DNA of 64,000 nt from Pseudomonas mandelii (GCF_006438925.1 NZ_RCZA01000004.1:310001-374000), one strand, 5' to 3'; positions 1 to 9,777 are shown, numbered from the stretch's first letter. A program made the numbers and translations. The notes: a model not told the origin generated them from the letters alone.

Positions 1-2
1 AG

Positions 3-713
3 GCCGGGGATTCGCCGCGGCTGATCGATGAAGCGCAACAACTGGGGCTCAAGCCGCAGATGACGCGGGTGCCGTACCTGTTCGAGTTAGGGATGGAACA
101 CGGTCCGGGGCAAACCGTCGAGGCGCTCAGCGCCTGGTTGACTTCGCGCTACCCGGACAGTTGGTGCGTGAGTTCGGCCAAGTCATCGTTGCTCTGGTGC
201 CGGCCGGCGGCGCAGGCGATCGAGAATGACCGGTTGCTGGAAAAACTCGACGGCCTCGGCTGGAACATTCTGCGCATCGCCGTAGGCGGGCAGGCGGATG
301 GATTGTCCGGGCTGCGTCGTTGCTATCGACGCGTCGGCGATTTGCTGGCCTATGGGCGAGATGTGTTGCCGCACTCTCGTTTGCTGACGCTCAACCGTTA
401 TCGGTTGCCGGTGATGCTCTGGCGGCACCGCAACGACGACGCGCTGGACGAGTTGCTCAAACCGCTGCGCAAAGTCATCGCCAAGGATGGCAACGGCCAA
501 CTGCTGGCAACCCTGCGCAGCTGGTGCGATCACGATGGTCAGAGTCAGGCCTGTGCCGATGCGCTGGGCATCCATCGCAATAGCCTGCGTTACCGGATGG
601 AGCGGATTGCCGAGCTCAGTGGTGTTGATCCGTTAAGACTCGACGGGATGCTGGCGCTTTATCTCGGCGTCCAGCTCTTGCCGCAGACTGAACTGCCGAA
701 CACAACCCCGTAG
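3..713 (+). CDS. cdaR: CdaR-type sugar-diacid transcriptional regulator, 5' partial
   Basis: The frame is open from base 3, so the N-terminus (the sugar-diacid recognition region) lies outside the window and the ATG at 60 is internal. The visible part ends in a PucR/CdaR-type C-terminal helix-turn-helix, seen as the stretch ALGIHRNSLRYRMERIAELSG followed by DPLRLDGMLALYLG. Family members activate uptake and breakdown of glucarate, galactarate or glycerate, which fits the glycerate kinase gene next door. The TAG stop at 711-713 is supplied by the left arm of an inverted repeat (710-759), so the natural C-terminus may have been altered by that repeat. Family call confident; inducer not shown. 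Confidence 0.85.
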   Translation, partial: AGDSPRLIDEAQQLGLKPQMTRVPYLFELGMEHGPGQTVEALSAWLTSRYPDSWCVSSAKSSLLWCRPAAQAIENDRLLEKLDGLGWNILRIAVGGQADGLSGLRRCYRRVGDLLAYGRDVLPHSRLLTLNRYRLPVMLWRHRNDDALDELLKPLRKVIAKDGNGQLLATLRSWCDHDGQSQACADALGIHRNSLRYRMERIAELSGVDPLRLDGMLALYLGVQLLPQTELPNTTP

Positions 714-856
714 CAGCTGCCGAGCAGCGCGAGGCTGCGTTCGGCGGCGAAGCCGTCGTAAATTCTGCAAACGAGGTTTACCTGATTCACCGCGGTGCAT
801 GATTTCACGACGGCTTCGCCGCCGAACGCAGCCTCGCGCTGCTCGGCAGCTGCTAC
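710..856. repeat. Paired inverted repeat, family B (GTAGCAGCTGCCGAGC type)
   Basis: Two 50-base arms (710-759 and 807-856) are perfect reverse complements around a 47-base spacer. The left arm contains the stop codon of the preceding regulator gene. The transcript could fold into a very stable hairpin and act as a terminator or mRNA-end stabiliser. Family shared with 2140-2283, 26842-27002 and 33724-33854. Confidence 0.9.
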
Positions 857-982
857 GACGGACGGTGTGGAGTGAGGTTTTGTGGAAATGAACAATAATC
901 GTCATGGCCGCTTGTGCAGCGGACCGGCGTTATTGTTCTTGCCTGCTGGCAGCATGGAACGCATTGGAACTGGAGAATTCGC

Positions 983-2125
983 ATGAAAATCGTCATCGCC
1001 CCCGATTCGTTCAAGGACAGCCTGAGTGCCCAGGGCGTGGCTGATGCCATTGCTCTGGGGTTGGCGCAGGTTTGGCCCGATGCGCTCCTGGTCAAATGCC
1101 CGATGGCTGACGGCGGGGAGGGGACCGTCGAGTCTATTCTGGCGGCGTGCGAGGGCGAATTGCACCGCACCCAAGTCCGTGGGCCGCTCGGCGCAACGGT
1201 TGAGGCCACTTGGGGCTGGTTGCCCCAGAGCCACACCGCGATCATTGAAATGGCCGAGGCCAGTGGCCTGCAACTGGTTCCGCCGGGCAAGCGTGACGCC
1301 TGCATCAGCAGTACATTCGGCACCGGCGAGTTGATCCGCGCGGCGCTCGATGCCGGGGCGCAACGGGTCATTCTGGCGATTGGCGGCAGCGCCACCAACG
1401 ACGGCGGGGCGGGTGCGATGCAAGCCTTGGGCGTCAAACTGCTGGACGCCCAAGGCCAAATACTGGCACCGGGCGGCTTGGCCCTCGCGCAACTAGCGCG
1501 AATCGACATGAGTGAAATCGATCCGCGTCTGGCCGAGGTGCAATTCGACATCGCCGCCGACGTCAATAATCCACTGTGTGGCCCTCACGGTGCCTCAGCG
1601 ATTTTCGGCCCGCAAAAAGGGGCATCACCCGAGCAAGTCCAACAACTGGATCGCGCGCTCGAGCACTTTGCCGAACGGTGCGCTCAGGTCCTGAACAAAG
1701 ACGTACGTGACGAACCAGGCAGCGGTGCGGCAGGCGGCCTGGGGTTTGCTGCCAAGGCGTTTCTGGGGGCGCCGTTCAAGGCCGGGGTCGAAGTGGTCGC
1801 CGAACTGGTCGGCCTGGAGGATGCGGTCGAAGGCGCCGACCTCGTTATCACCGGTGAAGGTCGTTTCGATGCTCAGACCCTGCGTGGCAAGACGCCGTTT
1901 GGTGTGGCGCGTATTGCTCGGCAGCACGGCGTGCCGGTGATCGTCCTCGCGGGAACATTGGGTGAGGGTTATCAGGCGCTGTACGAACATGGCATCGATG
2001 CCGCGTTTGCCTTGGCCAGTGGACCGATGACGCTGGAGCAGGCGTGTGCCGAGGCACCGCGGTTGTTGCGGGAGCGGGCGAGTGATGTTGCGCGGGTTTG
2101 GCGGGTGGCCGCTCGCAAAACCTGA
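983..2125 (+). CDS. garK: Glycerate kinase (GarK/GlxK family)
   Basis: 380-residue cytosolic kinase that phosphorylates D-glycerate, feeding products of glucarate or glyoxylate breakdown into glycolysis. The N-terminus MKIVIAPDSFKDSLSA, the early segment CPMADGGEGTVE, the central IGGSATNDGGAGA and the late VITGEGRFDAQTLRGKTP are hallmarks of the family, and length is normal. Start chosen at 983 because GGAG lies at 972-975; an upstream in-frame ATG at 914 would add 23 unrelated residues. It follows the CdaR-type regulator on the same strand, separated by a hairpin repeat, so it may need its own promoter. Which glycerate-kinase paralogue (garK or glxK) cannot be settled from sequence alone. 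Confidence 0.9.
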   Translation: MKIVIAPDSFKDSLSAQGVADAIALGLAQVWPDALLVKCPMADGGEGTVESILAACEGELHRTQVRGPLGATVEATWGWLPQSHTAIIEMAEASGLQLVPPGKRDACISSTFGTGELIRAALDAGAQRVILAIGGSATNDGGAGAMQALGVKLLDAQGQILAPGGLALAQLARIDMSEIDPRLAEVQFDIAADVNNPLCGPHGASAIFGPQKGASPEQVQQLDRALEHFAERCAQVLNKDVRDEPGSGAAGGLGFAAKAFLGAPFKAGVEVVAELVGLEDAVEGADLVITGEGRFDAQTLRGKTPFGVARIARQHGVPVIVLAGTLGEGYQALYEHGIDAAFALASGPMTLEQACAEAPRLLRERASDVARVWRVAARKT

Positions 2126-2139
2126 CCCCCCGCTATCCT

Positions 2140-2283
2140 GTAGCAGCTGCCGAGCCTGCGAGGCTGCGTTCGGCTGCGAAGCAGTCGTGAAGTCATGCGG
2201 CGCGTTGTGTCAGGAAAAACCGGTTGCCGGATTTACGACTGCTTCGCAGCCGAACGCAGCCTCGCAGGCTCGGCAGCTGCTAC
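2140..2283. repeat. Paired inverted repeat, family B
   Basis: Arms of 49 bases at 2140-2188 and 2235-2283 are perfect reverse complements. It begins 14 bases after the glycerate kinase stop codon, a position expected for a transcription-end hairpin. Confidence 0.9.
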
Positions 2284-2498
2284 ATGGAGCTAGGGTGTTT
2301 CACCGCTGAAACACTCGCACCCTCCTGAAATTTATTTCTCCAATCCCCGCAGGAAACCTCATCTCCGGCCGATACAGCCAATAGGCCCACACAAACCTAT
2401 TCCAACAGTGGCGCCAAACTGAAAGCGCGTGCGCCGCCGCCTGCCATTTCAGCGATCACGCAAGGATGCTCGTAGCCCCATCACCCGAGAATCATCCT
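2284..2498. other. Intergenic region upstream of the chemotaxis receptor gene
   Basis: Together with the preceding repeat this makes a 373-base gap without a gene. A short dyad GTGTTTCA-CCGC-TGAAACAC lies at 2295-2314. No convincing promoter was found; the only sigma-28-like element is GCCGATAC at 2368-2375, without a TAAA box at the right spacing. Confidence 0.4.
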
Positions 2499-4124
2499 AT
2501 GTCACTGCGTAATCTGAATATCGCGCCTCGAGCTTTCCTGGGTTTTGCCTTTATTGCCTTGCTCGTCATCGTGCTGGGTGTGTTTGCCGTGAACCGCATG
2601 ACGACCATCCACCAAGCGTCCATCGACATGGAAACCACGCAGCTGCCCAGCGTCGGGTTTCTCGGCAACCTGACGGAAAACGTCCTGCGCATGCGCATTC
2701 TCTCGTTCCGGGTGTTGGTCAACCGTGATCCGGCCGCGTTGCAGGAAGCCCAGACGCGTATCGGCGTGCTGGTCGACAAGGTTCGCAGCGCACAATCCAG
2801 TTATGCCGCGTTGTCGGCCACCCCGGAAGAGGCCGCACTGTACAAGACGTTCACGGCAACGCTGGACAGCTACATGCAAGCCCAGAACCAGATGCTGGAG
2901 CTGTCGCGGCAGAACAAGCTCGACGAGATGCGCACGCTGATCAACACCCGGATCAAGGACGGTACGGACCAGATGGGCGAGCAACTGAACAAACTGGTGG
3001 CGCTGAATAGTTCCGATGCGAAAGCCGCATCGGCCGCAGCGGGCGAGCAGTACCGCAGCGCGATTACCGGCATCATCGTCGTGGCAGTCATCGCGGCGCT
3101 GATGACCGTGCTGCTGGCCTGGTTGCTGACCCGCAGCATCGTCACGCCGCTGAACCGTGCGTTGCTGGCGGCGCAAACCATTGCCGGCGGCAACCTGACT
3201 CACGCCATCGAGGTCGACGGCACTGACGAACCCGCCCGCTTGTTGAGTGCCTTGTCCGCGATGCAGGCCAGCCTGCGCAAAACCATCGAACAGATCGCCG
3301 GTTCCGCCACCCAACTGGGTGCCGCCGCTGAAGAACTCAGCACGGTCACCCAAGAAGCGTCCCGCGGTCTGCAACAGCAGACCAACGAAATCGAACAGGC
3401 CGCCACCGCGGTCAACGAAATGACCGCCGCCGTGGAAGAAGTGGCGCGCAACGCAGTGTCGACGTCCGAAGCCTCGAATCAGTCGACCCAGGCTGCCCGT
3501 GAAGGGCGCGACCGTGTGGTGGAAACCGTCGGCGCGATCCAGACCATGACCCACGATGTGCAAAACACCTCGGTGATGATCGAAGGCCTGGCCGCTCAGG
3601 GGCGCGACATCGGCAAGGTGCTGGACGTGATCCGCGCCATCGCCGAGCAAACCAACCTGTTGGCGCTTAACGCTGCAATCGAAGCCGCCCGTGCCGGTGA
3701 AGCCGGGCGCGGTTTCGCGGTGGTGGCGGACGAGGTCCGGGCGCTGGCCCATCGCACCGCGCAATCGACCCAGGAAATCGAAAAAATGGTCGCCGGCATC
3801 CAGAACGGCACCGGCCAAGCGGTCTCCTCAATGCAGCAAAGCAATCAACGCACCCAAAGCACCCTGGAAATGGCCCGCGCCGCCGGCGTTGCGCTGGAGC
3901 AGATCACTCAGTCGATCCAATTGATCAACGAGCGCAACCTGGTGATCGCCAGCGCGTCCGAAGAACAGGCTCAGGTGTCCCGCGAAGTCGATCGCAACCT
4001 GGTGAACATTCGCGACCTGGCCACCCAGTCTGCCGCTGGCGCCAACCAGACCAGCGCCGCGACGCACGAACTGTCGCGCCTGGCCGTGGATTTAAATGCC
4101 ATGGTGGCGCGTTTCGTGATTTGA
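2499..4124 (+). CDS. Methyl-accepting chemotaxis protein with four-helix-bundle sensor
   Basis: 541-residue inner-membrane chemoreceptor. Residues about 10-30 form the first membrane helix ([20 protein letters not shown]), followed by a periplasmic domain of about 160 residues with four-helix-bundle (4HB_MCP) character and a second helix near 190-215 ([23 protein letters not shown]). A HAMP region and a long coiled-coil signalling domain follow; its hairpin tip contains [24 protein letters not shown] and [10 protein letters not shown], which contact CheA and CheW. Start 2499 ([13 protein letters not shown]) is preferred over 2466, although its ribosome-binding site is weak. The ligand is unknown. 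It stands alone in its orientation group and is followed closely by the aminotransferase gene. Confidence 0.93.
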   Translation: MSLRNLNIAPRAFLGFAFIALLVIVLGVFAVNRMTTIHQASIDMETTQLPSVGFLGNLTENVLRMRILSFRVLVNRDPAALQEAQTRIGVLVDKVRSAQSSYAALSATPEEAALYKTFTATLDSYMQAQNQMLELSRQNKLDEMRTLINTRIKDGTDQMGEQLNKLVALNSSDAKAASAAAGEQYRSAITGIIVVAVIAALMTVLLAWLLTRSIVTPLNRALLAAQTIAGGNLTHAIEVDGTDEPARLLSALSAMQASLRKTIEQIAGSATQLGAAAEELSTVTQEASRGLQQQTNEIEQAATAVNEMTAAVEEVARNAVSTSEASNQSTQAAREGRDRVVETVGAIQTMTHDVQNTSVMIEGLAAQGRDIGKVLDVIRAIAEQTNLLALNAAIEAARAGEAGRGFAVVADEVRALAHRTAQSTQEIEKMVAGIQNGTGQAVSSMQQSNQRTQSTLEMARAAGVALEQITQSIQLINERNLVIASASEEQAQVSREVDRNLVNIRDLATQSAAGANQTSAATHELSRLAVDLNAMVARFVI

Positions 4125-4165
4125 GATAGGGTTGTGGCTTGGAACCCGCGCGACTGGAGAATTAC

Positions 4166-5353
4166 ATGCGCTATTCAGCCTTGACCAAACGAATTGCCGG
4201 TGACGGCGCAGCGGCCTGGCAAATTCACGACCGAGCACTGGAATTAATTGAGCAAGGCGTTGATGTGCTGCTGCTATCGATCGGCGATCCCGACTTCGAT
4301 ACGCCGCAGCCCATCGTTCAGGCGTGCATCGATAGCTTGTTGGCCGGTGACACCCACTACCCGTCAGTCCGTGGCAGTCGGGGATTGCGCGATAGCATTG
4401 CCAACCGTCATCGACGTCGCAGTGGTCAAACGGTGGATGCCGATCATGTGATCGTGCTGCCGGGCGCGCAATGTGCGGTGTATTCGGTCGCGCAATGCCT
4501 GCTCGACCCGGGCGATGAAGTGATCGTCGCCGAGCCGATGTACGTGACCTATGAAGGCGTGTTCGGTGCCTGCGCAGCCAAAGTGGTGCCGGTGGCGGTG
4601 CGCCCCGAGAACGGCTTTCGGGTCGATCCAGCGGATGTCGCGGCGCTGATCACGCCGAAAACCCGCACCATCGTGCTCAACAGTCCGAACAATCCTTCCG
4701 GCGCCAGTTTGCCGCTGATGGTCTGGCAGGAACTGGCATCGCTGTGTGTTCGTCACGACCTGTGGCTGATCAGCGACGAGGTCTACAGCGATCTGTTGTA
4801 TGAAGGCGAGCACATCAGCCCGGCGAGCCTGCCGGGCATGGCCGAACGCACCGCGACCATCAATAGCCTGTCCAAATCCCACGCCATGAGCGGTTGGCGT
4901 GTGGGCTGGGTGATCGGGCCGAAACCTTTGGCCGAACACTTGGTGCACCTGTCGTTGTGCATGCTGTTTGGCATTCCGGATTTCATCCAGAACGCCGCGC
5001 AATTGGCGCTGGATGAGGATCTGCCGGAAGTGGCGTTGATGCGCGAGGAGTATCGCCAGCGTCGCGACCTGGTGTGCGCGAGCCTGAGTGATTGCCCGGG
5101 CATCCGGCCGATCCGGCCTGATGGCGGGATGTTCGTGATGATCGATGTACGCCAGACCGGGTTGTGTGCCCAGAGTTTTGCCGAGCGGCTGCTGGAAGGT
5201 TATGGCGTGTCAGTGCTGGCCGGTGAAGCGTTCGGGCCGAGTGCGGCGGGGCATATTCGGTTGGGGTTGGTGGTGGATCAGTTGAAGCTGGCGGATGCGT
5301 GCCGGCGGATTGCGTTGTGTGCGGCGGACCTTCTGGAGGCTCGTCGGGCCTGA
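4166..5353 (+). CDS. aruH: Arginine:pyruvate transaminase-like PLP aminotransferase
   Basis: 395-residue fold-type I aminotransferase. It closely matches what I recall of P. aeruginosa AruH, which transfers the amino group of L-arginine to pyruvate giving 2-ketoarginine. Visible signatures are MRYSALTKRIAGDGAAAW at the start, LSIGDPDFDTP, LNSPNNPSGAS, the aspartate loop ISDEVYS and the PLP lysine K237 within NSLSKSHAMSGWR. Start 4166 has GGAGA at 4156-4160. In P. aeruginosa the partner aruI (2-ketoarginine decarboxylase) is adjacent; here it is not in the window, so a related substrate such as another basic amino acid cannot be excluded. Confidence 0.8.
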   Translation: MRYSALTKRIAGDGAAAWQIHDRALELIEQGVDVLLLSIGDPDFDTPQPIVQACIDSLLAGDTHYPSVRGSRGLRDSIANRHRRRSGQTVDADHVIVLPGAQCAVYSVAQCLLDPGDEVIVAEPMYVTYEGVFGACAAKVVPVAVRPENGFRVDPADVAALITPKTRTIVLNSPNNPSGASLPLMVWQELASLCVRHDLWLISDEVYSDLLYEGEHISPASLPGMAERTATINSLSKSHAMSGWRVGWVIGPKPLAEHLVHLSLCMLFGIPDFIQNAAQLALDEDLPEVALMREEYRQRRDLVCASLSDCPGIRPIRPDGGMFVMIDVRQTGLCAQSFAERLLEGYGVSVLAGEAFGPSAAGHIRLGLVVDQLKLADACRRIALCAADLLEARRA

Positions 5354-5378
5354 AGGATTTATGTTGTTTGTGCTGGCC

Positions 5379-5456
5379 TCATCGCGAGCAAGCTCGCTCC
5401 CACAAGGGATCTGTGAACGTCGTAGATCCAGTGTGGGAGCGAGCTTGCTCGCGATG
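5379..5456. repeat. REPIN-type inverted repeat, family A (GTGGGAGCGAGC type)
   Basis: Arms ATCGCGAGCAAGCTCGCTCCCAC and its complement flank a 29-base spacer between two convergent genes (aruH and kguD). This is the well-known P. fluorescens REP sequence. Confidence 0.9.
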
Positions 5457-5480
5457 GCTGACTGACAGGCGCCGAATTCC

Positions 5481-6467
5481 TCAGCCTTTCCACGCCCCGA
5501 CATTCACAAGATTCGCCGGTCGCTCACCCGCCAGCGCCGCCAGCAGATTGTCCACCGCGCACGTGGCCATCGCCTCTCGCGTTTCATGCGTCGCCGAGCC
5601 AATGTGCGGCGTCGCCACCACGTTGTTCAGCTGCAATAGCGGCGAGTCAGTGTTCAGCGGCTCGCGTTCGAACACATCCAGCCCCGCAGCGCGTATCTGC
5701 CCGTCACCCAAGGCCTGAATCAGCGCCGCCTCGTCCACCACCTTGCCCCGTGAAATGTTGATGAAGATGGTTTCGGGGCGCATCAGGGCGAATTGCTCTG
5801 CGCCGATAAGCCCTTCGGTTTCAGCGGTCAGCGGCAAGGTCAGACAAACGAAATCCGCCTGCTGCAACAGCTCCGGCAGGCTACGGTATTGCGCGTTGAA
5901 CCGCTGCTCGACCGCCCGTTTCGGCGAGTGGCTGTGGTAAATCACCGGCATGCCAAAACCGAAATGCCCACGCTGGGCCAGCGCTTCACCGATCCGCCCC
6001 ATGCCAATGATGCCCAGGGTTTTACCGTGTACATCGGTACCGAATTGCGCGGGACCGACATTGCGGTTCCATTGACCGGCGCGAACCATGTTCGCCAGTT
6101 CAACCACGCGCCGGGCGGTTGCCAGGATCAGCGCGAAACCGGTATCGGCAGTGGTTTCGGTGAGCACGTCCGGGGTGTTGCTGAGCAGGATGCGTCGTTC
6201 GGTCAGGTAGTCAATGTCGTAGTTGTCGACCCCTACGGAGACGCTGGCGATGGCTTCCAGGTCTGGTGCCAGATCCAATAATCCGGCATCCAGTTTCAGA
6301 CTCGCACCGAGTAACCCTTGGGCCCGGGGCAGGGCCTCGCGCAGCGCAGCCAGGCCATCGGCATTGAGGTTGTCGATCAGCGTCACTTCGGTCTGCTCAT
6401 GCAGGCGAGCCATCAGCAGCGGCGAGAGTTTCTTGTACAGCACAACCTGCTTTTTCATCGTCATCAT
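5481..6467 (-). CDS. kguD: 2-ketogluconate (6-phosphate) reductase KguD
   Basis: 328-residue D-isomer-specific 2-hydroxyacid dehydrogenase. In the 2-ketogluconate pathway KguD reduces 2-keto-6-phosphogluconate to 6-phosphogluconate with NAD(P)H, joining the Entner-Doudoroff route. Visible features are the Rossmann motif GIIGMGRIGEALAQRGHFGFGM, the substrate-binding VGVDNYDID, the arginine segment INISRGKVVDE, FEREPLN and the catalytic histidine in TPHIGSATHETR. It is the last gene of kguE-K-T-D, 12 bases after kguT. Three in-frame ATGs (6467, 6464, 6458) make the exact start uncertain. Operon context is what separates it from GhrB-type 2-ketoaldonate reductases. Confidence 0.85.
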   Translation of the reverse strand: MMTMKKQVVLYKKLSPLLMARLHEQTEVTLIDNLNADGLAALREALPRAQGLLGASLKLDAGLLDLAPDLEAIASVSVGVDNYDIDYLTERRILLSNTPDVLTETTADTGFALILATARRVVELANMVRAGQWNRNVGPAQFGTDVHGKTLGIIGMGRIGEALAQRGHFGFGMPVIYHSHSPKRAVEQRFNAQYRSLPELLQQADFVCLTLPLTAETEGLIGAEQFALMRPETIFINISRGKVVDEAALIQALGDGQIRAAGLDVFEREPLNTDSPLLQLNNVVATPHIGSATHETREAMATCAVDNLLAALAGERPANLVNVGAWKG

Positions 6468-6479
6468 CTCAACTTCAAT

Positions 6480-7778
6480 TCAGGAATGAGCGGCCGTCGA
6501 CCGTTGCACAACGGCCTTGGCCACGACCCGGTCACTGGCGCCGGGCTTGAGGAAAATCGTCAGTACCACCGAGAGCATCAACGCGCCACTCATCAACAGA
6601 TAAGAAGCACCCGGCGAGCCGGTGGAGCTGTTCAAGTAGCCCACCAGATACGAACCACCAAACGAACCGAGCGCGCCCATGCTGTTGATTAGCGCCATGG
6701 CGCCACCCGCGACGTTGGCCGGCAGGATTTCCGGGACGATGGCGAAAAACGGCCCGTAAGGTGCGTACATGCAGGCGCCGGCGATTACCAGCAAGGTGTA
6801 GGACCACCAGAAGTGTTCAGCGCCCAGGGCGTAGGAACCATAAAACGCAATCGAAGCAATCAGCAGCGGCGGCCAGACAAAGCGTTTGCGCTTCTGCAAT
6901 TTGTCCGAGCCCCAGGACACCAGCAGCATGCCGATCACCGCCGCCAGATACGGCAGCGCCGAAAGCCAGCCGGCCTCGATCATGTCCATTTGCGCGCCAG
7001 CCTTGAGGATCGACGGCAGCCACAACACGAAGCCATAGACGCCGATGCTCCAGCAGAAAAACTGCAAGGCCAGGATGATCACTTTCGGCGAGCGGAAGGC
7101 TTCGGCGTAGTTCTTCACCGCTTTGATGCCGACCTGTTCGGCCGCCAGGGCGCTTTGCAGATCCTGCTTCTCTTGATCGCTCAGCCATTTGGCTTGGGCG
7201 GGACGATCATCGGCCAGACGCCACCAGATAAATGCCCATATAACCGCCGGCAAACCTTCGATGATGAACATCCAGCGCCAGCTGAAATGCTGCACCAGAT
7301 AGCCCGACACCACCGACATCCAGAGCATGGTCACCGGGTTGCCGAGGATCAGGAACGTGTTGGCCCGTGAGCGTTCGGCACGGGTGAACCAGTGGCACAG
7401 GTACACCAGCATCGCCGGCATCACTGCGGCTTCGACCACGCCGAGCATGAAGCGAATGACGACCAGCCAGTAGGCGTTGGAGACGATCCCGGTCAACGTG
7501 GCCAGGCCACCCCAGAGAATCAGGCTGACGAAAATCAGCTTCTTCACGCTGTGCTTCTGGGCGTAGATCGCGCCCGGCACCTGGAAGAAGAAGTAGCCGA
7601 GGAAGAACAGCGCGCCGAGCATCGACGACAGGCCCGGCGTGATCATCAGGTCGGCGGCCATCCCGGAGGCGGCGGCGAACCCGTAGTTGGCGCGGTCCAG
7701 GTACGCCAGGCTGTAGGTGATGAATACGATGGGCATGATGTACCACCAGCGGCGGGCGGCGAGTGTTGCGGTTTTCAT
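6480..7778 (-). CDS. kguT: 2-ketogluconate transporter KguT (MFS, ACS family)
   Basis: 432-residue inner-membrane symporter with about twelve hydrophobic segments. It belongs to the anion:cation symporter branch of the major facilitator superfamily, recognised from the early FITYSLAYLDRANYGFAAASGM and the loop ADDRPAQAKWLSDQEK between helices 6 and 7. KguT imports 2-ketogluconate produced in the periplasm by gluconate dehydrogenase. It lies third in the kgu operon, 45 bases downstream of kguK; ATG 7778 has AGGAG close upstream. Confidence 0.9.
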   Translation of the reverse strand: MKTATLAARRWWYIMPIVFITYSLAYLDRANYGFAAASGMAADLMITPGLSSMLGALFFLGYFFFQVPGAIYAQKHSVKKLIFVSLILWGGLATLTGIVSNAYWLVVIRFMLGVVEAAVMPAMLVYLCHWFTRAERSRANTFLILGNPVTMLWMSVVSGYLVQHFSWRWMFIIEGLPAVIWAFIWWRLADDRPAQAKWLSDQEKQDLQSALAAEQVGIKAVKNYAEAFRSPKVIILALQFFCWSIGVYGFVLWLPSILKAGAQMDMIEAGWLSALPYLAAVIGMLLVSWGSDKLQKRKRFVWPPLLIASIAFYGSYALGAEHFWWSYTLLVIAGACMYAPYGPFFAIVPEILPANVAGGAMALINSMGALGSFGGSYLVGYLNSSTGSPGASYLLMSGALMLSVVLTIFLKPGASDRVVAKAVVQRSTAAHS

Positions 7779-7823
7779 AGTGGTGCTCCTGAGCTTGTTG
7801 TTTTTGTCGCAGCAGGTAACGGG

Positions 7824-8849
7824 TTAAATCTTCAGTGACTGTTCCGGCCTCTTCGCGAGCAGGCTCGCTCCCACACGATCCAATGTGGGAGCGAGCCTGC
7901 TCGCGAAGGCGGCCTCAAATTCGCTATACATCTCGGATCGGGTCGGCAACCCCTCCATATCCCCACGGCTCTGCACCGCGCGGCTGCCAATCCAGTTGGC
8001 ACGCTTCACGGCGTCGGCAAAGCTGTGGTTTTCCAGCAGGGCGCTGATCATGCCGACGGCAAATCCATCGCCGGCACCGACGGTGTCAACCACCGTTTCC
8101 ACCGGCACGCCCGCCACGAAACCCTGGTCCAGATGGGTGCGGTAGTACGCACCGTGCGGGCCCAGTTTGATCGCCACGGCTTCGGCGCCTTGATCGAGGT
8201 AGAACGCGGCGATGTCGGCCGGGTCTTCGAAACTGGTCAGCAATCGGCCTTCGCTCAACCCCGGCAGCACCCAATGGGCGAGGGCGGCGAGGCGGTTGAT
8301 CTCGCTAATCATCTGTTGCTCGCTGGCCCACAGGCTCGGGCGCAGGTTCGGGTCGAAGGACACGCTGCGCCCGGCATCGCGCATGCGGGTCATCAATTCG
8401 AAAGACATTTCCCGGGCCGTTTCGGACAGCGCCGGGGGAATGCCGGTGGCGTGCAAGTGCCGGGCGTTCAGCAATTCAGGCGCGATTGACTGCCGCGACA
8501 GATGACTCGCCGCCGACCCACGGCGGAAATACTCGACCACCGGATCGCTACCATCGTCGGTGCGTGACTTGAGTTGAAAACCGGTGGGATGCGCAGTGTC
8601 GATGGCGACGTTACTGCAATCCAGGCCTTCGTTTTCCAGGGTGTCGATGACGAACCGGCCCAGCGAATCAGCGCCCACCCGGCTCAACCAAGCGACGTTG
8701 AAACCCAGCCGCGACAAGCCAATGGCGACATTGCTGTCGGCCCCGGCAATGCGTTTGTGGAAGTGACCGACGTCGGCCAAATCACCGTTCTGTTCGGCGA
8801 CGAACATCGCCATGGTTTCGCCGAACGACAGGATATCGATCTCAGACAT
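7824..8849 (-). CDS. kguK: 2-ketogluconate kinase KguK (PfkB family) with repeat-encoded tail
   Basis: 341-residue PfkB-family sugar kinase that converts imported 2-ketogluconate to 2-keto-6-phosphogluconate. Visible motifs are the N-terminal [12 protein letters not shown], the substrate glycine pair region in [20 protein letters not shown], and the C-terminal catalytic signature [18 protein letters not shown] with the conserved aspartate. The start overlaps the end of kguE by eight bases. The last roughly 25 residues (from about [20 protein letters not shown] to the stop) are encoded by a REPIN inverted repeat at 7847-7913 that lies inside the reading frame. Related kinases end shortly after the [11 protein letters not shown] segment, so the tail looks acquired and probably has no catalytic role. 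Confidence 0.9.
   Translation of the reverse strand: MSEIDILSFGETMAMFVAEQNGDLADVGHFHKRIAGADSNVAIGLSRLGFNVAWLSRVGADSLGRFVIDTLENEGLDCSNVAIDTAHPTGFQLKSRTDDGSDPVVEYFRRGSAASHLSRQSIAPELLNARHLHATGIPPALSETAREMSFELMTRMRDAGRSVSFDPNLRPSLWASEQQMISEINRLAALAHWVLPGLSEGRLLTSFEDPADIAAFYLDQGAEAVAIKLGPHGAYYRTHLDQGFVAGVPVETVVDTVGAGDGFAVGMISALLENHSFADAVKRANWIGSRAVQSRGDMEGLPTRSEMYSEFEAAFASRLAPTLDRVGASLLAKRPEQSLKI
7847..7913. repeat. REPIN-type inverted repeat, family A, inside the kguK frame
   Basis: Arms CCTCTTCGCGAGCAGGCTCG.. and complement surround a 10-base spacer. The whole element is translated as the C-terminus of KguK, unlike the other repeats in the window. Confidence 0.9.
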
Positions 8850-9624
8850 GAGCGCTCTCCAACCGGGTTTGACCGAGGCGGGCGAGGGTGGCGACAGTTT
8901 CGGTGGTCAACTGCACCAGGTCGTCGCCTTGCAGCGGGTATTCCGCTGCTCGCATAACGCCTTGGGCCATGTGCCGCAGCAGTTGTTCCCACAGATGCAA
9001 GTCACTGGCGGCCGGCGGTATGGCGACCAGTTTGCCGTCAGCCCGGCGCGTCACGGCTTTGCAGTGCACATAGCCGACGTGGCGACCGAGCAACCGCGCG
9101 GCGCTGGCGGCGGACTGGTCTTGCCAATGCCAGTTGCCGATGTCGAAGGTCATTTTGACCGGCAGGTTGTGTTGCTCGACTTCAGTGAAAAACCGTTGGA
9201 ACGGCTCGATGCGGCCACCGTGCAAGGTTTGATCGTTTTCCACCAGCAATTGCACAGCACTTTTGCCCAGCATACGGGCCAGCGTCTGGAGGTCGCTGTT
9301 GTCGGTGAAATAACCCAGGGACACTTTCAGCCATTTGGCACCGAATGCCTGGGCGCGCTGCAGAGCAGAGATCAGTTCGGGATTGGGTTTGGACTGGCCA
9401 GCCAGCCACAGCTCCATCGGCGAGGAATACACGCTTTCGAGGCCTAGGGTCTGAGTGGCGTCGGCCAGTTGCGCGGGGTCTTCGACGGTCAGCAGTTCTT
9501 CGCGCCATTCAATGCGCGTGGCGCCTGCGGCGGCCAACACGTCGATAAACGATCCCTGGCCGCGCTGGCGAACAACGTCGGCGCCGTAGCTCGACAGGCT
9601 GATGGAAACGGGTGGTTTATTCAT
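8842..9624 (-). CDS. kguE: KguE, TIM-barrel epimerase/isomerase-like protein of 2-ketogluconate operon
   Basis: 260-residue cytosolic protein of the xylose-isomerase-like TIM-barrel superfamily (AP endonuclease 2 fold). Recognisable parts are [21 protein letters not shown], a metal-site glutamate in [10 protein letters not shown], the histidine region [11 protein letters not shown] and [13 protein letters not shown]. It is always the first gene of kgu operons in Pseudomonas, but its biochemical step is not firmly established; it is assumed to act on 2-ketogluconate or its phosphate. A PtxS palindrome lies 14-27 bases upstream of the ATG, and the next gene overlaps by eight bases. Confidence 0.88.
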   Translation of the reverse strand: MNKPPVSISLSSYGADVVRQRGQGSFIDVLAAAGATRIEWREELLTVEDPAQLADATQTLGLESVYSSPMELWLAGQSKPNPELISALQRAQAFGAKWLKVSLGYFTDNSDLQTLARMLGKSAVQLLVENDQTLHGGRIEPFQRFFTEVEQHNLPVKMTFDIGNWHWQDQSAASAARLLGRHVGYVHCKAVTRRADGKLVAIPPAASDLHLWEQLLRHMAQGVMRAAEYPLQGDDLVQLTTETVATLARLGQTRLESAHV

Positions 9625-9637
9625 TGTTGTATACCTC

Positions 9638-9651
9638 TGAAACCGGTTTCA
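9638..9651. promoter_or_regulatory. PtxS operator in front of kguE
   Basis: Exact palindrome TGAAACCGGTTTCA, the published PtxS target, 14-27 bases upstream of the kguE start. Binding here would block kgu transcription until 2-ketogluconate is present. Confidence 0.92.
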
Positions 9652-9683
9652 TTTTTGTTCAAAAAAAAGGTGGTGACCTTTAG

Positions 9684-9770
9684 GGCCTCTTCGCGAGCAG
9701 GCCCGCTCCCACACGGGTGTTGTGAGCGCCGTAGGTCCCTTGTGGGAGCGAGCCTGCTCGCGAAGAGGCC
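9684..9770. repeat. REPIN-type inverted repeat, family A, in the ptxS-kguE gap
   Basis: Arms of about 29 bases (CCTCTTCGCGAGCAGGCCCG.. and its complement, one arm carrying a mismatch) fill more than half of the 153-base gap between the ptxS stop and kguE start. The kguE promoter must fit between this hairpin and the operator, or overlap it. Confidence 0.88.
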
Positions 9771-9777
9771 ATAACTT

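Noticed and set aside
2368..2375. FliA (sigma-28) promoter before the chemoreceptor gene
   Set aside because: GCCGATAC resembles the -10 part, but no TAAA element at the required distance.
2502..3818. 438-codon minus-strand frame across the chemoreceptor gene
   Set aside because: Shadow frame with low-complexity His/Gly/Asp composition and no recognisable domain.
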